8,370 nucleotides of DNA from Clostridiaceae bacterium UBA4839 (GTDB lineage Bacteria; Bacillota; Clostridia; Clostridiales; Caloramatoraceae). Under the pieces are notes generated by a model. That model had not been told where the DNA came from and ran no database searches. It worked only from the letters and a program-made list of their open reading frames with translations. The stretch lies in assembly GCA_002400085.1 (NCBI GenBank), contig DHEX01000103.1, positions 11,717-20,086 of the forward strand. The letters are read 5' to 3'. Both the position numbers and the translations under genes were made by a program. Below, piece by piece: positions 1 to 6,274 of the stretch (position 1 is the first letter of the stretch; each line of letters opens with the position of its first letter).

Positions 1-10
1 TCCCTACAGT

Positions 11-57
11 AAAAAAAGACCTAAGATAAGATTAAAATCTTATCTTAGGCTTTTTTT
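11..57. terminator. Strong bidirectional terminator after the amidase gene
   Basis: A perfect 13-bp inverted repeat (20-32 with 37-49, CCTAAGATAAGAT and its complement) closes a 4-nt loop. It is flanked by seven A residues on the left (11-17) and seven T residues on the right (51-57). Read on the minus strand it is a hairpin followed by TCTTTTTTT, directly after the amidase stop codon, which overlaps the T run. The symmetry suggests that it also stops transcription arriving from the left on the plus strand. Confidence 0.93.
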
Positions 58-1645
58 ACTTTGTTTTATCAAATACAACTTCGTTATTTGTAGTTACAAT
101 AGTAACATGGGTGCCTGCTGGGCCTTCATCTAAATATCTATTTGCCTCGCTTAAAGCACCTGTATTCATTCTATATGCTCCTTTTTGAACACCATTTACG
201 TTTACCCTATACAAAATATTTTCACTTATACTATTGCCACTGCTGCTGCCACTATTATTATTCCAGCTTAAACCGCAGTATTCTACAATACTTTTTGCTA
301 TAGACGCTGCACATTTTTCTCTAAAATCATTGGATTTTAATAATTCCAGCTCCTCAGGGTTTGTACAAAATGCACATTCAACAAGAATTGTTTTTGGGTT
401 TGTCCATCTTAGTATCCCTAAATAATCCTTGGTAGGTTCACTGGAACTGTACCTGGTTTTAATACCTCTTGATTTACTTTCTGCTATGTCATGCATGTTA
501 TCTAGCACAAGATTTGCTAGCTCTTTACCCTGCTCATTTTCAGGGCATTGTACTGAACACCATACTTCTACACCTTTTGCAGAGGGTGCTGATGGACAGG
601 AATTTGTATGTATAGATACTGAAGCATCAGGATCTATAGAATTAATATAATCAGCCCTATCACTTACACTTACATACTTGTCTGACTCCCTTGTCATATA
701 AACTTTAATTGATGGATATTGATTCAGTATTTCTCTTGTTTTTAAAGCTATATCGAGGGTTGCATCAGCTTCACGATATCCTGTAGCCATACTTCCTGGC
801 TCACTTCCTCCATGTCCTGGATCTAAAACAATTTTTTTAATGTCCCCCGAAGGCTGATCAGGTTTTGGATCAGGTTTTGGATCAGGTTTTTCATCCTCAA
901 CTGTAATTATCTTAAGCTTCCATATATCAAAAAATCTTGCAAAAGGATCTGCTTGAAGTTTTGAAAGGTGCACTGTGTTTGAGGATATTCCCCAAAGATC
1001 AAGAACATAAGTTCCTGGCTTGTCCGGTGTCCATTCAGGATTCTCTCTGTAGGTATCCTTGTCCATAATCCATTTTCCTTCATTTGCATCAAATATATGA
1101 AGTCTAAAGGTATATGGGCCTTTTCTTCCTCTTAAATTATCTACTCCATTAACTACAACTTTTTCCCCAACTTTATATGTATCCTTTTCAGGAATCATAT
1201 CTCCATCTGCTCTTACTCTATCTGCTTCTGTTTCTTTTACACAGTTTAACTCTGCAACATAGTAGCTGTCATAATCACCATTTTTGTTGCTGTTTATTCC
1301 CTTTGCTCCTGACCTTTTTACCCATACAGAGAGCTTGTACTTCCCTGATTCAAAAGGAGTATCATAGCTAAACTTATAAGGTATACTTGAATCTACTGCA
1401 TTTGTCCAAGGCATTATTTGTTTCCACTCATTTTTCGATTCTGTATATAAAAAAGCCCTATACTGCACTTTATCGTAACCTTTTGAAGTAAATAAAAAAG
1501 ATTCCTTATCTCCTTCAATTAAAGGTGAATGATCTATTCCTACAAAATTAATTTTTGGTATATTCTCTGCAGCATAAGTTTGTACACTGAATACAAGAAA
1601 AATGGATGCTAAAGCAATAAATATTTTTTTTAGTGTATTTCCCAT
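56..1645 (-). CDS. Secreted N-acetylmuramoyl-L-alanine amidase (Amidase_3) with N-terminal Ig-like/triple-tyrosine region
   Basis: A predicted exported peptidoglycan hydrolase of 529 aa that cleaves the bond between N-acetylmuramic acid and L-alanine. Residues 1-26 are a signal peptide: MGNTLKK, a hydrophobic core, then QTYA-AEN with likely cleavage after A25 or A26. Residues about 30-135 and 140-250 are beta-rich, with spaced Tyr/Trp residues resembling triple-tyrosine (Y_Y_Y) or Ig-like adhesion modules. A PDPKPDPKPD linker (253-262) leads to the catalytic domain (270-458). The zinc ligands of Amidase_3 are visible: H278 in DPGHGG, E292 in YREAD and H346 in SIHTN. The catalytic Glu is E423 in LVECAF. 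Residues 478-529 (YRVNVNGVQKGAY...) resemble a SPOR-like fold. The ATG has GGGGAGGAG about 10 nt upstream. It lies about 240 bp after larB, probably as a separate unit. Family assignment is secure; the cellular role (separation, sporulation, germination or turnover) is not shown. Confidence 0.93.
   Translation of the reverse strand: MGNTLKKIFIALASIFLVFSVQTYAAENIPKINFVGIDHSPLIEGDKESFLFTSKGYDKVQYRAFLYTESKNEWKQIMPWTNAVDSSIPYKFSYDTPFESGKYKLSVWVKRSGAKGINSNKNGDYDSYYVAELNCVKETEADRVRADGDMIPEKDTYKVGEKVVVNGVDNLRGRKGPYTFRLHIFDANEGKWIMDKDTYRENPEWTPDKPGTYVLDLWGISSNTVHLSKLQADPFARFFDIWKLKIITVEDEKPDPKPDPKPDQPSGDIKKIVLDPGHGGSEPGSMATGYREADATLDIALKTREILNQYPSIKVYMTRESDKYVSVSDRADYINSIDPDASVSIHTNSCPSAPSAKGVEVWCSVQCPENEQGKELANLVLDNMHDIAESKSRGIKTRYSSSEPTKDYLGILRWTNPKTILVECAFCTNPEELELLKSNDFREKCAASIAKSIVEYCGLSWNNNSGSSSGNSISENILYRVNVNGVQKGAYRMNTGALSEANRYLDEGPAGTHVTIVTTNNEVVFDKTK
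856..890. repeat. 12-bp tandem repeat encoding the Pro-Asp linker
   Basis: About three copies of gatcaggttttg lie in tandem. On the minus strand they encode the PDPKPDPKPD linker between the N-terminal modules and the amidase catalytic domain. The repeat is an in-frame multiple of 3, so copy number can change linker length without breaking the protein. Confidence 0.85.
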
Positions 1646-1739
1646 TTTATCATATCTCCTCCCCTTTACATTAATATAACCGGTGAAAAAACTATTTGTT
1701 CAGATAAGAATACATCATGACTTGACAATAATGTTAGCC

Positions 1740-1767
1740 TTTATCCATAATTGGGGACAAATATCAA
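1740..1767 (-). promoter_or_regulatory. Candidate promoter for the amidase gene
   Basis: TTGATA (1767-1762) and GATAAA (1745-1740) are separated by 16 bp. This is a 5/6 match to the -35 consensus and a 4/6 match to the -10, placing the start about 90 nt upstream of the amidase ATG. The match is modest. A TATATT nearer the gene (around 1674) is an alternative, and an alternative sigma factor cannot be excluded. Confidence 0.35.
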
Positions 1768-1859
1768 CCATTTATGTGACATTTATTTAATATATATTAT
1801 AAACCAACACAAATATACAAACAAGTACTATGCCTGCAATTTATTATTTAAAATCATTA

Positions 1860-1883
1860 ATGAACAAACTACATTTGTTTCAT
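1860..1883 (-). terminator. Possible weak terminator at the end of larB
   Basis: ATGAAACAAA pairs with TTTGTTCAT around a 5-nt loop, with a one-base bulge, and overlaps the larB stop codon. It is followed only by TAATGATTTT, not a clean T run. It could mark the 3' end of the smsC-smsB-larB transcript, but the stem is AT-rich and weak. Confidence 0.35.
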
Positions 1884-2632
1884 CACTTACTTCCCTTGTT
1901 AATTAAGGATGATAAGTAGCCTGCTCCAAATCCGTTGTCAATATTTACTACTGCTATACCTGCGGCACAAGAATTAAGCATGGTTAAAAGAGCAGAAAGG
2001 CCTCCAAAGTTTGCGCCATAACCAATACTGGTTGGAACAGCAATTACAGGGACATCAACCAAACCTGCAACAACAGATGGAAGTGCTCCTTCCATTCCAG
2101 CTATAGCTATAACAACTTTAGCTTCTCTAATAATATCAATTTTACTTAAAAGCCTATGTATTCCTGCTACGCCCACATCATAAATCCTTTCTACGTTATT
2201 TCCAAAAACTTCGCAAGTTGTTGCTGCTTCCTCTGCAACAGGAATATCAGCAGTGCCGCCTGTAATAACTGCTATCTTCCCTATCTTTTTTGTTTCCTTT
2301 GGGTTTACAATACATATTCTTCCTATTTTATTATAAACAACTTTATCTGTAACCTCACAAATTGCTTTATAAGCTTCTTCATTTACTCTCGTAACCAATA
2401 TGTTAGAATCCCTATCAAGCATATCTTTAACAATGCCCTTTAGATGTTCAATGTCTTTTCCCTCAGCATATATAACTTCTGGATATCCTACCCTGACTCC
2501 TCTATGGTAATCAATCTTTGCATAATTTAAATCCCTGTAGGGCATGTCTTCTATAACTTTCAAAGCCTCTTCCTCAGAGGTGGTGCCATTTTTTACATTG
2601 CTTAAAAGTTCTTTTATTTCCTCTCTATTCAT
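1883..2632 (-). CDS. larB: LarB, pyridinium-3,5-biscarboxylic acid mononucleotide synthase (nickel-pincer cofactor biosynthesis)
   Basis: LarB carboxylates the pyridinium ring of nicotinic acid adenine dinucleotide and hydrolyses its phosphoanhydride. This gives the dicarboxylate mononucleotide that LarE and LarC turn into the nickel-pincer nucleotide of LarA-type racemases. The protein is 249 aa, a normal family length. Residues 1-115 are the LarB-specific N-terminal part. From about 118 it has the PurE-like (AIR carboxylase) domain: GGTADIPVA (125-133), DVGVAGIHRL, AGMEGALPSV (178-187), PTSIGYG, and NSCAAG with C222, which fits the cysteine nucleophile known in the family (Cys221 in Lactiplantibacillus). 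The start was moved from a TTG at 2653 to the ATG at 2632, because the TTG runs directly into the AAGGAG ribosome binding site. It follows smsB by 67 nt on the same strand, probably cotranscribed. larC and larE are absent from the window. Confidence 0.93.
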   Translation of the reverse strand: MNREEIKELLSNVKNGTTSEEEALKVIEDMPYRDLNYAKIDYHRGVRVGYPEVIYAEGKDIEHLKGIVKDMLDRDSNILVTRVNEEAYKAICEVTDKVVYNKIGRICIVNPKETKKIGKIAVITGGTADIPVAEEAATTCEVFGNNVERIYDVGVAGIHRLLSKIDIIREAKVVIAIAGMEGALPSVVAGLVDVPVIAVPTSIGYGANFGGLSALLTMLNSCAAGIAVVNIDNGFGAGYLSSLINKGSK

Positions 2633-2668
2633 TATTTTAGATTCTCCTTCCAAGGCATAATAATATTA

Positions 2669-2695
2669 ATAGGGAAAGCACTATGCTTTCCCTAT
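2669..2695 (-). terminator. Perfect hairpin in the smsB-larB gap (partial terminator or processing site)
   Basis: ATAGGGAAAGCA and TGCTTTCCCTAT form an uninterrupted 12-bp stem with a 3-nt loop, beginning 4 nt after the smsB stop codon. The following bases (TAATATTATTATG) are AT-rich but lack a T run, so full termination is doubtful. It could give partial termination, RNA processing or protection of the smsCB 3' end, lowering larB expression relative to smsCB. Confidence 0.6.
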
Positions 2696-2699
2696 AGGT

Positions 2700-3620
2700 T
2701 TATTTTAAAAAGCCCTCTAAAATGGTTTCTTCTGCTTCTTTTTCTGTAAGTCCAAGGGACATAAGTTTTATAATTTGTTCTGATGCAATTTTCCCAATTG
2801 CAGCTTCATGAATTAACTGTGCATCTGAATTGAAAGCAGAAATCTCTGGTATAGATACTACTTTTGCATTGTCCATTATAATTGCATCACATTGAGTATG
2901 CCCTTTACATTTATTATTCCCTACCATATTAAAATGATATTTTTGACTTGAGTTACCTTGGGCAACAGATCTCGAAATAATTTGGGCAGAAGAATTTTCC
3001 CCCTCCATATCTACTGTAATATTAGATTCAGCCTCTTGATTCAAATAAGTAAGAAGTTTTTCAGTTACAATAACTCTTGCATTCTTATGAAGCGTTACTT
3101 CTGTATCCCTTATAGTATTATCTACTCCTTTAATTTGAACCATTTCAAGCTCAACAAATCCACCATCTTCAACTTCGAATGTAGTTTTAGGATTTAATAC
3201 TTTCCCCCCTGTGCCCTCACCTTCACCATAGTGTTTTTCAATATATTTAACATGGGAGTTTTTCCCTACGTGGAAGTCGTGTATACCATCATGCTGAGTC
3301 TTAGCACATCCGCTGTTATGGATGCCGCAGCCTGCAACTATTACCACATCACAATTTTCACCAACAAAAAATGAATTATATACAACATCCGTGAGGCCCG
3401 TAGCTGATAGTATTACAGGAACATGTACGCTTTCATTTTTTGTATTTGATTTGATTATAACATCAATTCCCGGTTTATCAGTTTTTGTTACTATATCAAT
3501 GTTTTTTGTTGTTTTTCTGCTTTCTCCCTTACCATTTTTTCTTATATTATAAGCTCCCTGAGGAACATCATGAATATCTGCTACTGTTTCAAGTATTTTT
3601 TTATCTATCGCATTTAACAT
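2700..3620 (-). CDS. SufB/SufD-family Fe-S cluster assembly scaffold, short SmsB-type
   Basis: The predicted scaffold on which Fe-S clusters are assembled, as a complex with the SufC-like ATPase encoded just upstream. It is 306 aa, much shorter than bacterial SufB (about 470-495), and lacks most of the SufB N-terminal region while keeping the beta-helix core. The C-terminus is clearly SufB-like: HTQCDA with C244 aligns with the cluster-building Cys405 of E. coli SufB; AQLIHEAAIG (H271, E272) matches the QLEHEA segment; LGLTEKEAEE...GFLK is the usual ending. Further cysteines are C90, C98, C105 and C238. ATG 3620 was chosen because GAAAGGGG lies 9 nt upstream; the longer frame starts at a GTG (3686) inside smsC without a good site. 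The start overlaps the smsC end by 20 nt, suggesting translational coupling. SufB and SufD are not distinguishable by name here; SmsB-type is my reading from size and gene content. Confidence 0.9.
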   Translation of the reverse strand: MLNAIDKKILETVADIHDVPQGAYNIRKNGKGESRKTTKNIDIVTKTDKPGIDVIIKSNTKNESVHVPVILSATGLTDVVYNSFFVGENCDVVIVAGCGIHNSGCAKTQHDGIHDFHVGKNSHVKYIEKHYGEGEGTGGKVLNPKTTFEVEDGGFVELEMVQIKGVDNTIRDTEVTLHKNARVIVTEKLLTYLNQEAESNITVDMEGENSSAQIISRSVAQGNSSQKYHFNMVGNNKCKGHTQCDAIIMDNAKVVSIPEISAFNSDAQLIHEAAIGKIASEQIIKLMSLGLTEKEAEETILEGFLK

Positions 3621-4359
3621 TCTTACCTGCCCCTTTCTCACAAGATGCGCTGCATTTACAAGCATCATCTGCTCTTGAAATCTCACTTAATACCTTATCC
3701 TTATCTGTAATTTCTTTTACCTCACCACTTTGCATTAATATAACTTTATCTGCAAGATTTAATATTCTTTCCTGATGAGAAATAATAACTAATGTAGTAT
3801 CTTTTTTCTCATGCATTGCCTTAAACGTTTCTGCAAGTCTTTGAAAACTCCAAAGGTCAATACCTGCTTCAGGCTCATCAAAAATTGCAAGCTTTAATTC
3901 TCTTGCAATTACACTTGCAATTTCTATTCTCTTTAATTCCCCTCCAGATAAGCTTTTATCAACTTCCCTGTTCATATAGTCCTGAGCACAAAGTCCTACG
4001 TCCATTAGAACCTCACAGGTTTCTGAAAGGTTTTTTTCTTTTTTAGATGCAATTTTTATCAAATCTTTTACCTTTATTCCCTTAAATGTTGGCGGCTGCT
4101 GAAATGCATACCCAATATCGAGTTTTGCTCTTTCAGTTATGCTGTAATTTGTAATGTCTTCGCCATTAAAAATAATATTTCCACTGGTTGGCTTATAAAT
4201 ACCCATTATTATTTTTGCAAGCGATGATTTACCTGAACCATTTGGTCCAGTAATGACATATATCTTATTTTCATCTAAATTCAAGTTTATATTTTTTAGT
4301 ATTGAAACATTGCCGCCTTCTGTTTCTACATCAAAGTTGATGTTTTTTAGTTCAAGCAT
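3601..4359 (-). CDS. SufC-like ABC ATPase with C-terminal cysteine cluster (SmsC-type)
   Basis: A cytosolic ABC ATPase (252 aa) predicted to drive conformational change of the SufB/D-like scaffold during Fe-S assembly. It is not a transporter: no membrane partner is encoded nearby. ABC motifs are complete: Walker A GPNGSGKSS (38-46), Q-loop FQQP (86-89), signature LSGGE (137-141), Walker B LAIFDEPEAGID (157-168, E162) and switch ISHQ (H195). The FQQPP and FDEPEAGID wording is typical of the SufC branch. Unusual is the tail, with C234, C236, C240 and C250 in a CxCx3Cx9C arrangement, which may bind metal or a cluster. The start is supported by AAGGAGAG 7 nt before the ATG, and an extended -10 promoter lies about 40 nt upstream. 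First gene of the probable smsC-smsB-larB operon. The annotation SufC would also be acceptable. Confidence 0.92.
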   Translation of the reverse strand: MLELKNINFDVETEGGNVSILKNINLNLDENKIYVITGPNGSGKSSLAKIIMGIYKPTSGNIIFNGEDITNYSITERAKLDIGYAFQQPPTFKGIKVKDLIKIASKKEKNLSETCEVLMDVGLCAQDYMNREVDKSLSGGELKRIEIASVIARELKLAIFDEPEAGIDLWSFQRLAETFKAMHEKKDTTLVIISHQERILNLADKVILMQSGEVKEITDKDKVLSEISRADDACKCSASCEKGAGKNVKCDR

Positions 4360-4398
4360 AATATATCTCTCCTTACATGTTAACTTATTTCTTAAAAA

Positions 4399-4427
4399 AT
4401 TATATCACATAGTTTGGAACTTTAAAA
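4399..4427 (-). promoter_or_regulatory. Extended -10 promoter for the smsC-smsB-larB operon
   Basis: TATAAT at 4404-4399 is preceded by TGA (4407-4405), giving a TGnTATAAT extended -10. The -35 is poor (TTTAAA or TTTTAA at 16-17 bp), as is common for extended -10 promoters. Transcription would start near 4392, giving a leader of about 30 nt. I see no clear operator palindrome around it. Confidence 0.65.
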
Positions 4428-4444
4428 TAACATAGGCGAAATAG

Positions 4445-4688
4445 CTTTAATTCGCAATTTAGATTTAATCCGCCGCTGCGATAAGAAGCAAAGGAGCTCT
4501 AAGGTGAAAAACGGCAGACAAGCCAAGTGATTTCGTTAAACTCGCTACCCTCTACAAACGAAATGCACTAAGCTTCTCTGCCATTTTCCCCCTAAGAGCT
4601 TCTACTTGATCACTCTATGTTCATTCCATATATTTTTCTTATCTCCGCTGTAATTTGTTCATTAATGATTTAAAATTACGAATTAAGG
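4445..4688. repeat. MITE-like nested palindromic element between asnS and smsC
   Basis: Terminal inverted repeats TTAATTCGCAATTT (4447-4460) and AAATTACGAATTAA (4673-4686) match at 13 of 14 positions and can be extended by CT/CC outward. Inside is a 106-bp imperfect palindrome (4495-4600): arms 4495-4537 and 4557-4600 around a 19-nt loop. It reads AGCTCTAAGGTGAAAAACGG on one arm and AGCTCTTAGGGGGAAAATGG on the other, ending in TTTCGTT. GATAAGAA occurs on both sides in opposite orientation. No open frame of note lies inside. AAATAG flanks both sides (4439-4444 and 4691-4696), a weak candidate target duplication. A non-autonomous element is the best reading; a structured RNA is the alternative. 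This accounts for most of the 384-bp gap. Confidence 0.7.
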
Positions 4689-4708
4689 TAAAATAGAAGA
4701 ACACTTAT

Positions 4709-4735
4709 CTGTCCCAAAAAATTTTAGTGCGACAG
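4709..4735 (-). terminator. Possible terminator or palindrome remnant downstream of asnS
   Basis: On the minus strand GGGCTGTCGCACTAAAATTTTTTGG leads into GACAG, giving a CTGTC/GACAG 5-bp pairing around 17 nt that includes a run of six T. It begins 8 nt after the asnS stop. The right-hand part looks like one arm of a longer GGGCTGTCGCACTAAA-type palindrome whose other arm is missing. Terminator function is uncertain. Confidence 0.3.
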
Positions 4736-4743
4736 CCCTTTTA

Positions 4744-6135
4744 TTAAAACTCTGCTGAGCCTGGAGTCCTTGGAAAAGGAATAACGTCCCTTATGTTTTC
4801 TACACCAGTCATATACATAATTATTCTTTCAAATCCAAGACCATACCCTGAATGTTTTGTTTCCCCGTATTTTCTAAGCTCTAAATACCACCAGTAGTCT
4901 TCCTTCTTTAATCCCAGTTCCTCCATTCTCTTTTCAAGGCACTCAAGTCTTTCCTCCCTTTGGCTTCCTCCAATAATTTCTCCAACACCTGGGACAAGTA
5001 AATCCATAGCTGCCACAGTTTTATTATCTTCATTCATCCTCATGTAAAATGCTTTTATTTCTTTTGGATAGTTTGTAACAAAAACTGGTTTTTTAAATAT
5101 TTTTTCAGTAAGAAACCTTTCATGCTCTGTTTGAAGATCTATTCCCCATTTAACAGGATATTGGAATTTTTCACCTGATTTTAATAGTAAGTCTATTGCT
5201 TCTGTATAAGTTATTCTAACAAATTCATTATTTACTACATTATTTAATCTATCAAATAATCCCTTATCAACAAAATTATTGAAAAACTCCATCTCTTCAG
5301 GTGCATTTTCCATAACATAATTAATAATATACTTAACCATTTCTTCAGCAACATCCATATTATCTGTTAGATCTGCAAAAGCCATTTCTGGTTCTATCAT
5401 CCAAAATTCTGCTGCATGCCTTGCTGTATTTGAATCTTCTGCTCTAAATGTTGGCCCAAAGGTATAAACATTCCTAAAAGCCAATGCATAACATTCCGCT
5501 GACAGCTGACCGCTTACCGTAAGGTTTGTAGGTTTTCCAAAGAAATCTTTTGAAAAGTCCACATTTCCATCTTCAGTTCTTGGAATATTATTAAGATCAA
5601 GCGTAGTAATTCTAAACATTTCCCCTGCACCTTCACAATCACTTCCAGTTATTATAGGAGTGTTTACATAAACGAATCCCTTTTCTTGAAAGAACTTGTG
5701 AACAGCATAAGCAGCTAGAGAGCGGACTCTGAAAACTGCTGAAAACAAATTACTTCTTGGTCTTAAATGTGCTATAGTTCTCAAATATTCAGGTGTATGA
5801 CGTTTCTTTTGTAATGGATAATCAGAACTTGATTTTCCCAAAACACTTATTTCATTTGCATGAACTTCAAAAGGCTGTTTTGATTCGGGAGTTAAAACTA
5901 CAATCCCTTTAACGCTTAGAGTTGTAGAAATAGGAAGTTTTTCAATCTCCTTAAAGTTTTTTATTTTTTCATCAAATACTATTTGAACATTTTTAAAAAA
6001 ACTGCCATCATTTAATTCTATAAATCCAAAAGCTTTTGAAGATCTTATAGTTCTAACCCATCCTGAAATAAGAATTTCTTTACCTTCATAATTTTGTGAA
6101 TCCCTATACAAAGATTTAACAAGAGTTGTTTCCAT
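4744..6135 (-). CDS. asnS: Asparaginyl-tRNA synthetase
   Basis: A class IIb aminoacyl-tRNA synthetase that charges tRNA-Asn with asparagine in the cytosol. The protein is 463 aa, close to the E. coli enzyme. Residues about 1-105 form the OB-fold anticodon-binding domain (ILISGWVRTIR, FGFIELNDGS). The catalytic domain shows motif 2 FRAEDSNTARHAAEF (230-244), IIGGSQREERLE (387-398), and motif 3 GLGFERIIMYMTG (432-444), ending IPFPRTPGSAEF. These signatures separate AsnRS from AspRS and LysRS, and the Asn specifier in the leader agrees. The start was moved from a TTG at 6150 to the ATG at 6135: GGAGGG lies 7 nt before this ATG and the TTG overlaps that site. Expression is predicted to be T-box controlled, rising when uncharged tRNA-Asn accumulates. 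Appears monocistronic. Confidence 0.97.
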   Translation of the reverse strand: METTLVKSLYRDSQNYEGKEILISGWVRTIRSSKAFGFIELNDGSFFKNVQIVFDEKIKNFKEIEKLPISTTLSVKGIVVLTPESKQPFEVHANEISVLGKSSSDYPLQKKRHTPEYLRTIAHLRPRSNLFSAVFRVRSLAAYAVHKFFQEKGFVYVNTPIITGSDCEGAGEMFRITTLDLNNIPRTEDGNVDFSKDFFGKPTNLTVSGQLSAECYALAFRNVYTFGPTFRAEDSNTARHAAEFWMIEPEMAFADLTDNMDVAEEMVKYIINYVMENAPEEMEFFNNFVDKGLFDRLNNVVNNEFVRITYTEAIDLLLKSGEKFQYPVKWGIDLQTEHERFLTEKIFKKPVFVTNYPKEIKAFYMRMNEDNKTVAAMDLLVPGVGEIIGGSQREERLECLEKRMEELGLKKEDYWWYLELRKYGETKHSGYGLGFERIIMYMTGVENIRDVIPFPRTPGSAEF

Positions 6136-6163
6136 TTCCTTTCCCTCCAATTAAGATTATATT

Positions 6164-6230
6164 TTATCCGATGGCTACCATCCGTAATATCCTAAACGGC
6201 TGCTACGCCCCTGGATAAGTAATTCTTATC
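6164..6230 (-). promoter_or_regulatory. Mutually exclusive hairpins between the T-box terminator and the asnS start
   Basis: Downstream of the terminator, GATAAG (6230-6225) pairs with CTTATC (6219-6214) over a 5-nt loop. The same segment, as TTATCC (6218-6213), can instead pair with GGATAA (6169-6164). The enclosed stretch has a perfect GATGG-TAG-CCATC hairpin (6182-6170). The competing pairings might modulate RNA processing or access to the ribosome binding site at 6148-6143. This is a visible structure with no known function. Confidence 0.4.
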
Positions 6231-6234
6231 TTAC

Positions 6235-6274
6235 AAAAATAAAAGCCCTTCATCCCAAAAGGGACGAAAGGCTT
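6235..6274 (-). terminator. T-box-controlled intrinsic terminator of asnS
   Basis: AAGCCTTTCGTCCC (6274-6261) pairs with GGGATGAAGGGCTT (6256-6243) over all 14 positions (two G-U pairs) across a TTTT loop, followed by TTATTTTT. The 5' arm lies just downstream of the T-box sequence, so antiterminator and terminator compete as in classical T-box leaders. Confidence 0.93.

Noticed and set aside
1722..1751. TTGACA-18-CATAAT on the plus strand, possible antisense promoter toward larB
   Set aside because: Good hexamers but no plus-strand gene, no terminator pair and no other sign of an antisense RNA. In AT-rich DNA this can arise by chance.
3621..3686. N-terminal extension of the SufB/D-like protein from a GTG at 3686
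   Set aside because: It lies within the smsC coding sequence, has no ribosome binding site, and the encoded residues do not resemble SufB/D. ATG 3620 has a good site.
4495..4600. Large palindrome considered as a tRNA-like or known riboswitch RNA
   Set aside because: No cloverleaf, T-loop or recognisable riboswitch core could be found; the terminal inverted repeats favour a mobile-type repeat.
6136..6150. TTG start for asnS giving five extra residues
   Set aside because: The extra codons coincide with the GGAGGG ribosome binding site of ATG 6135.
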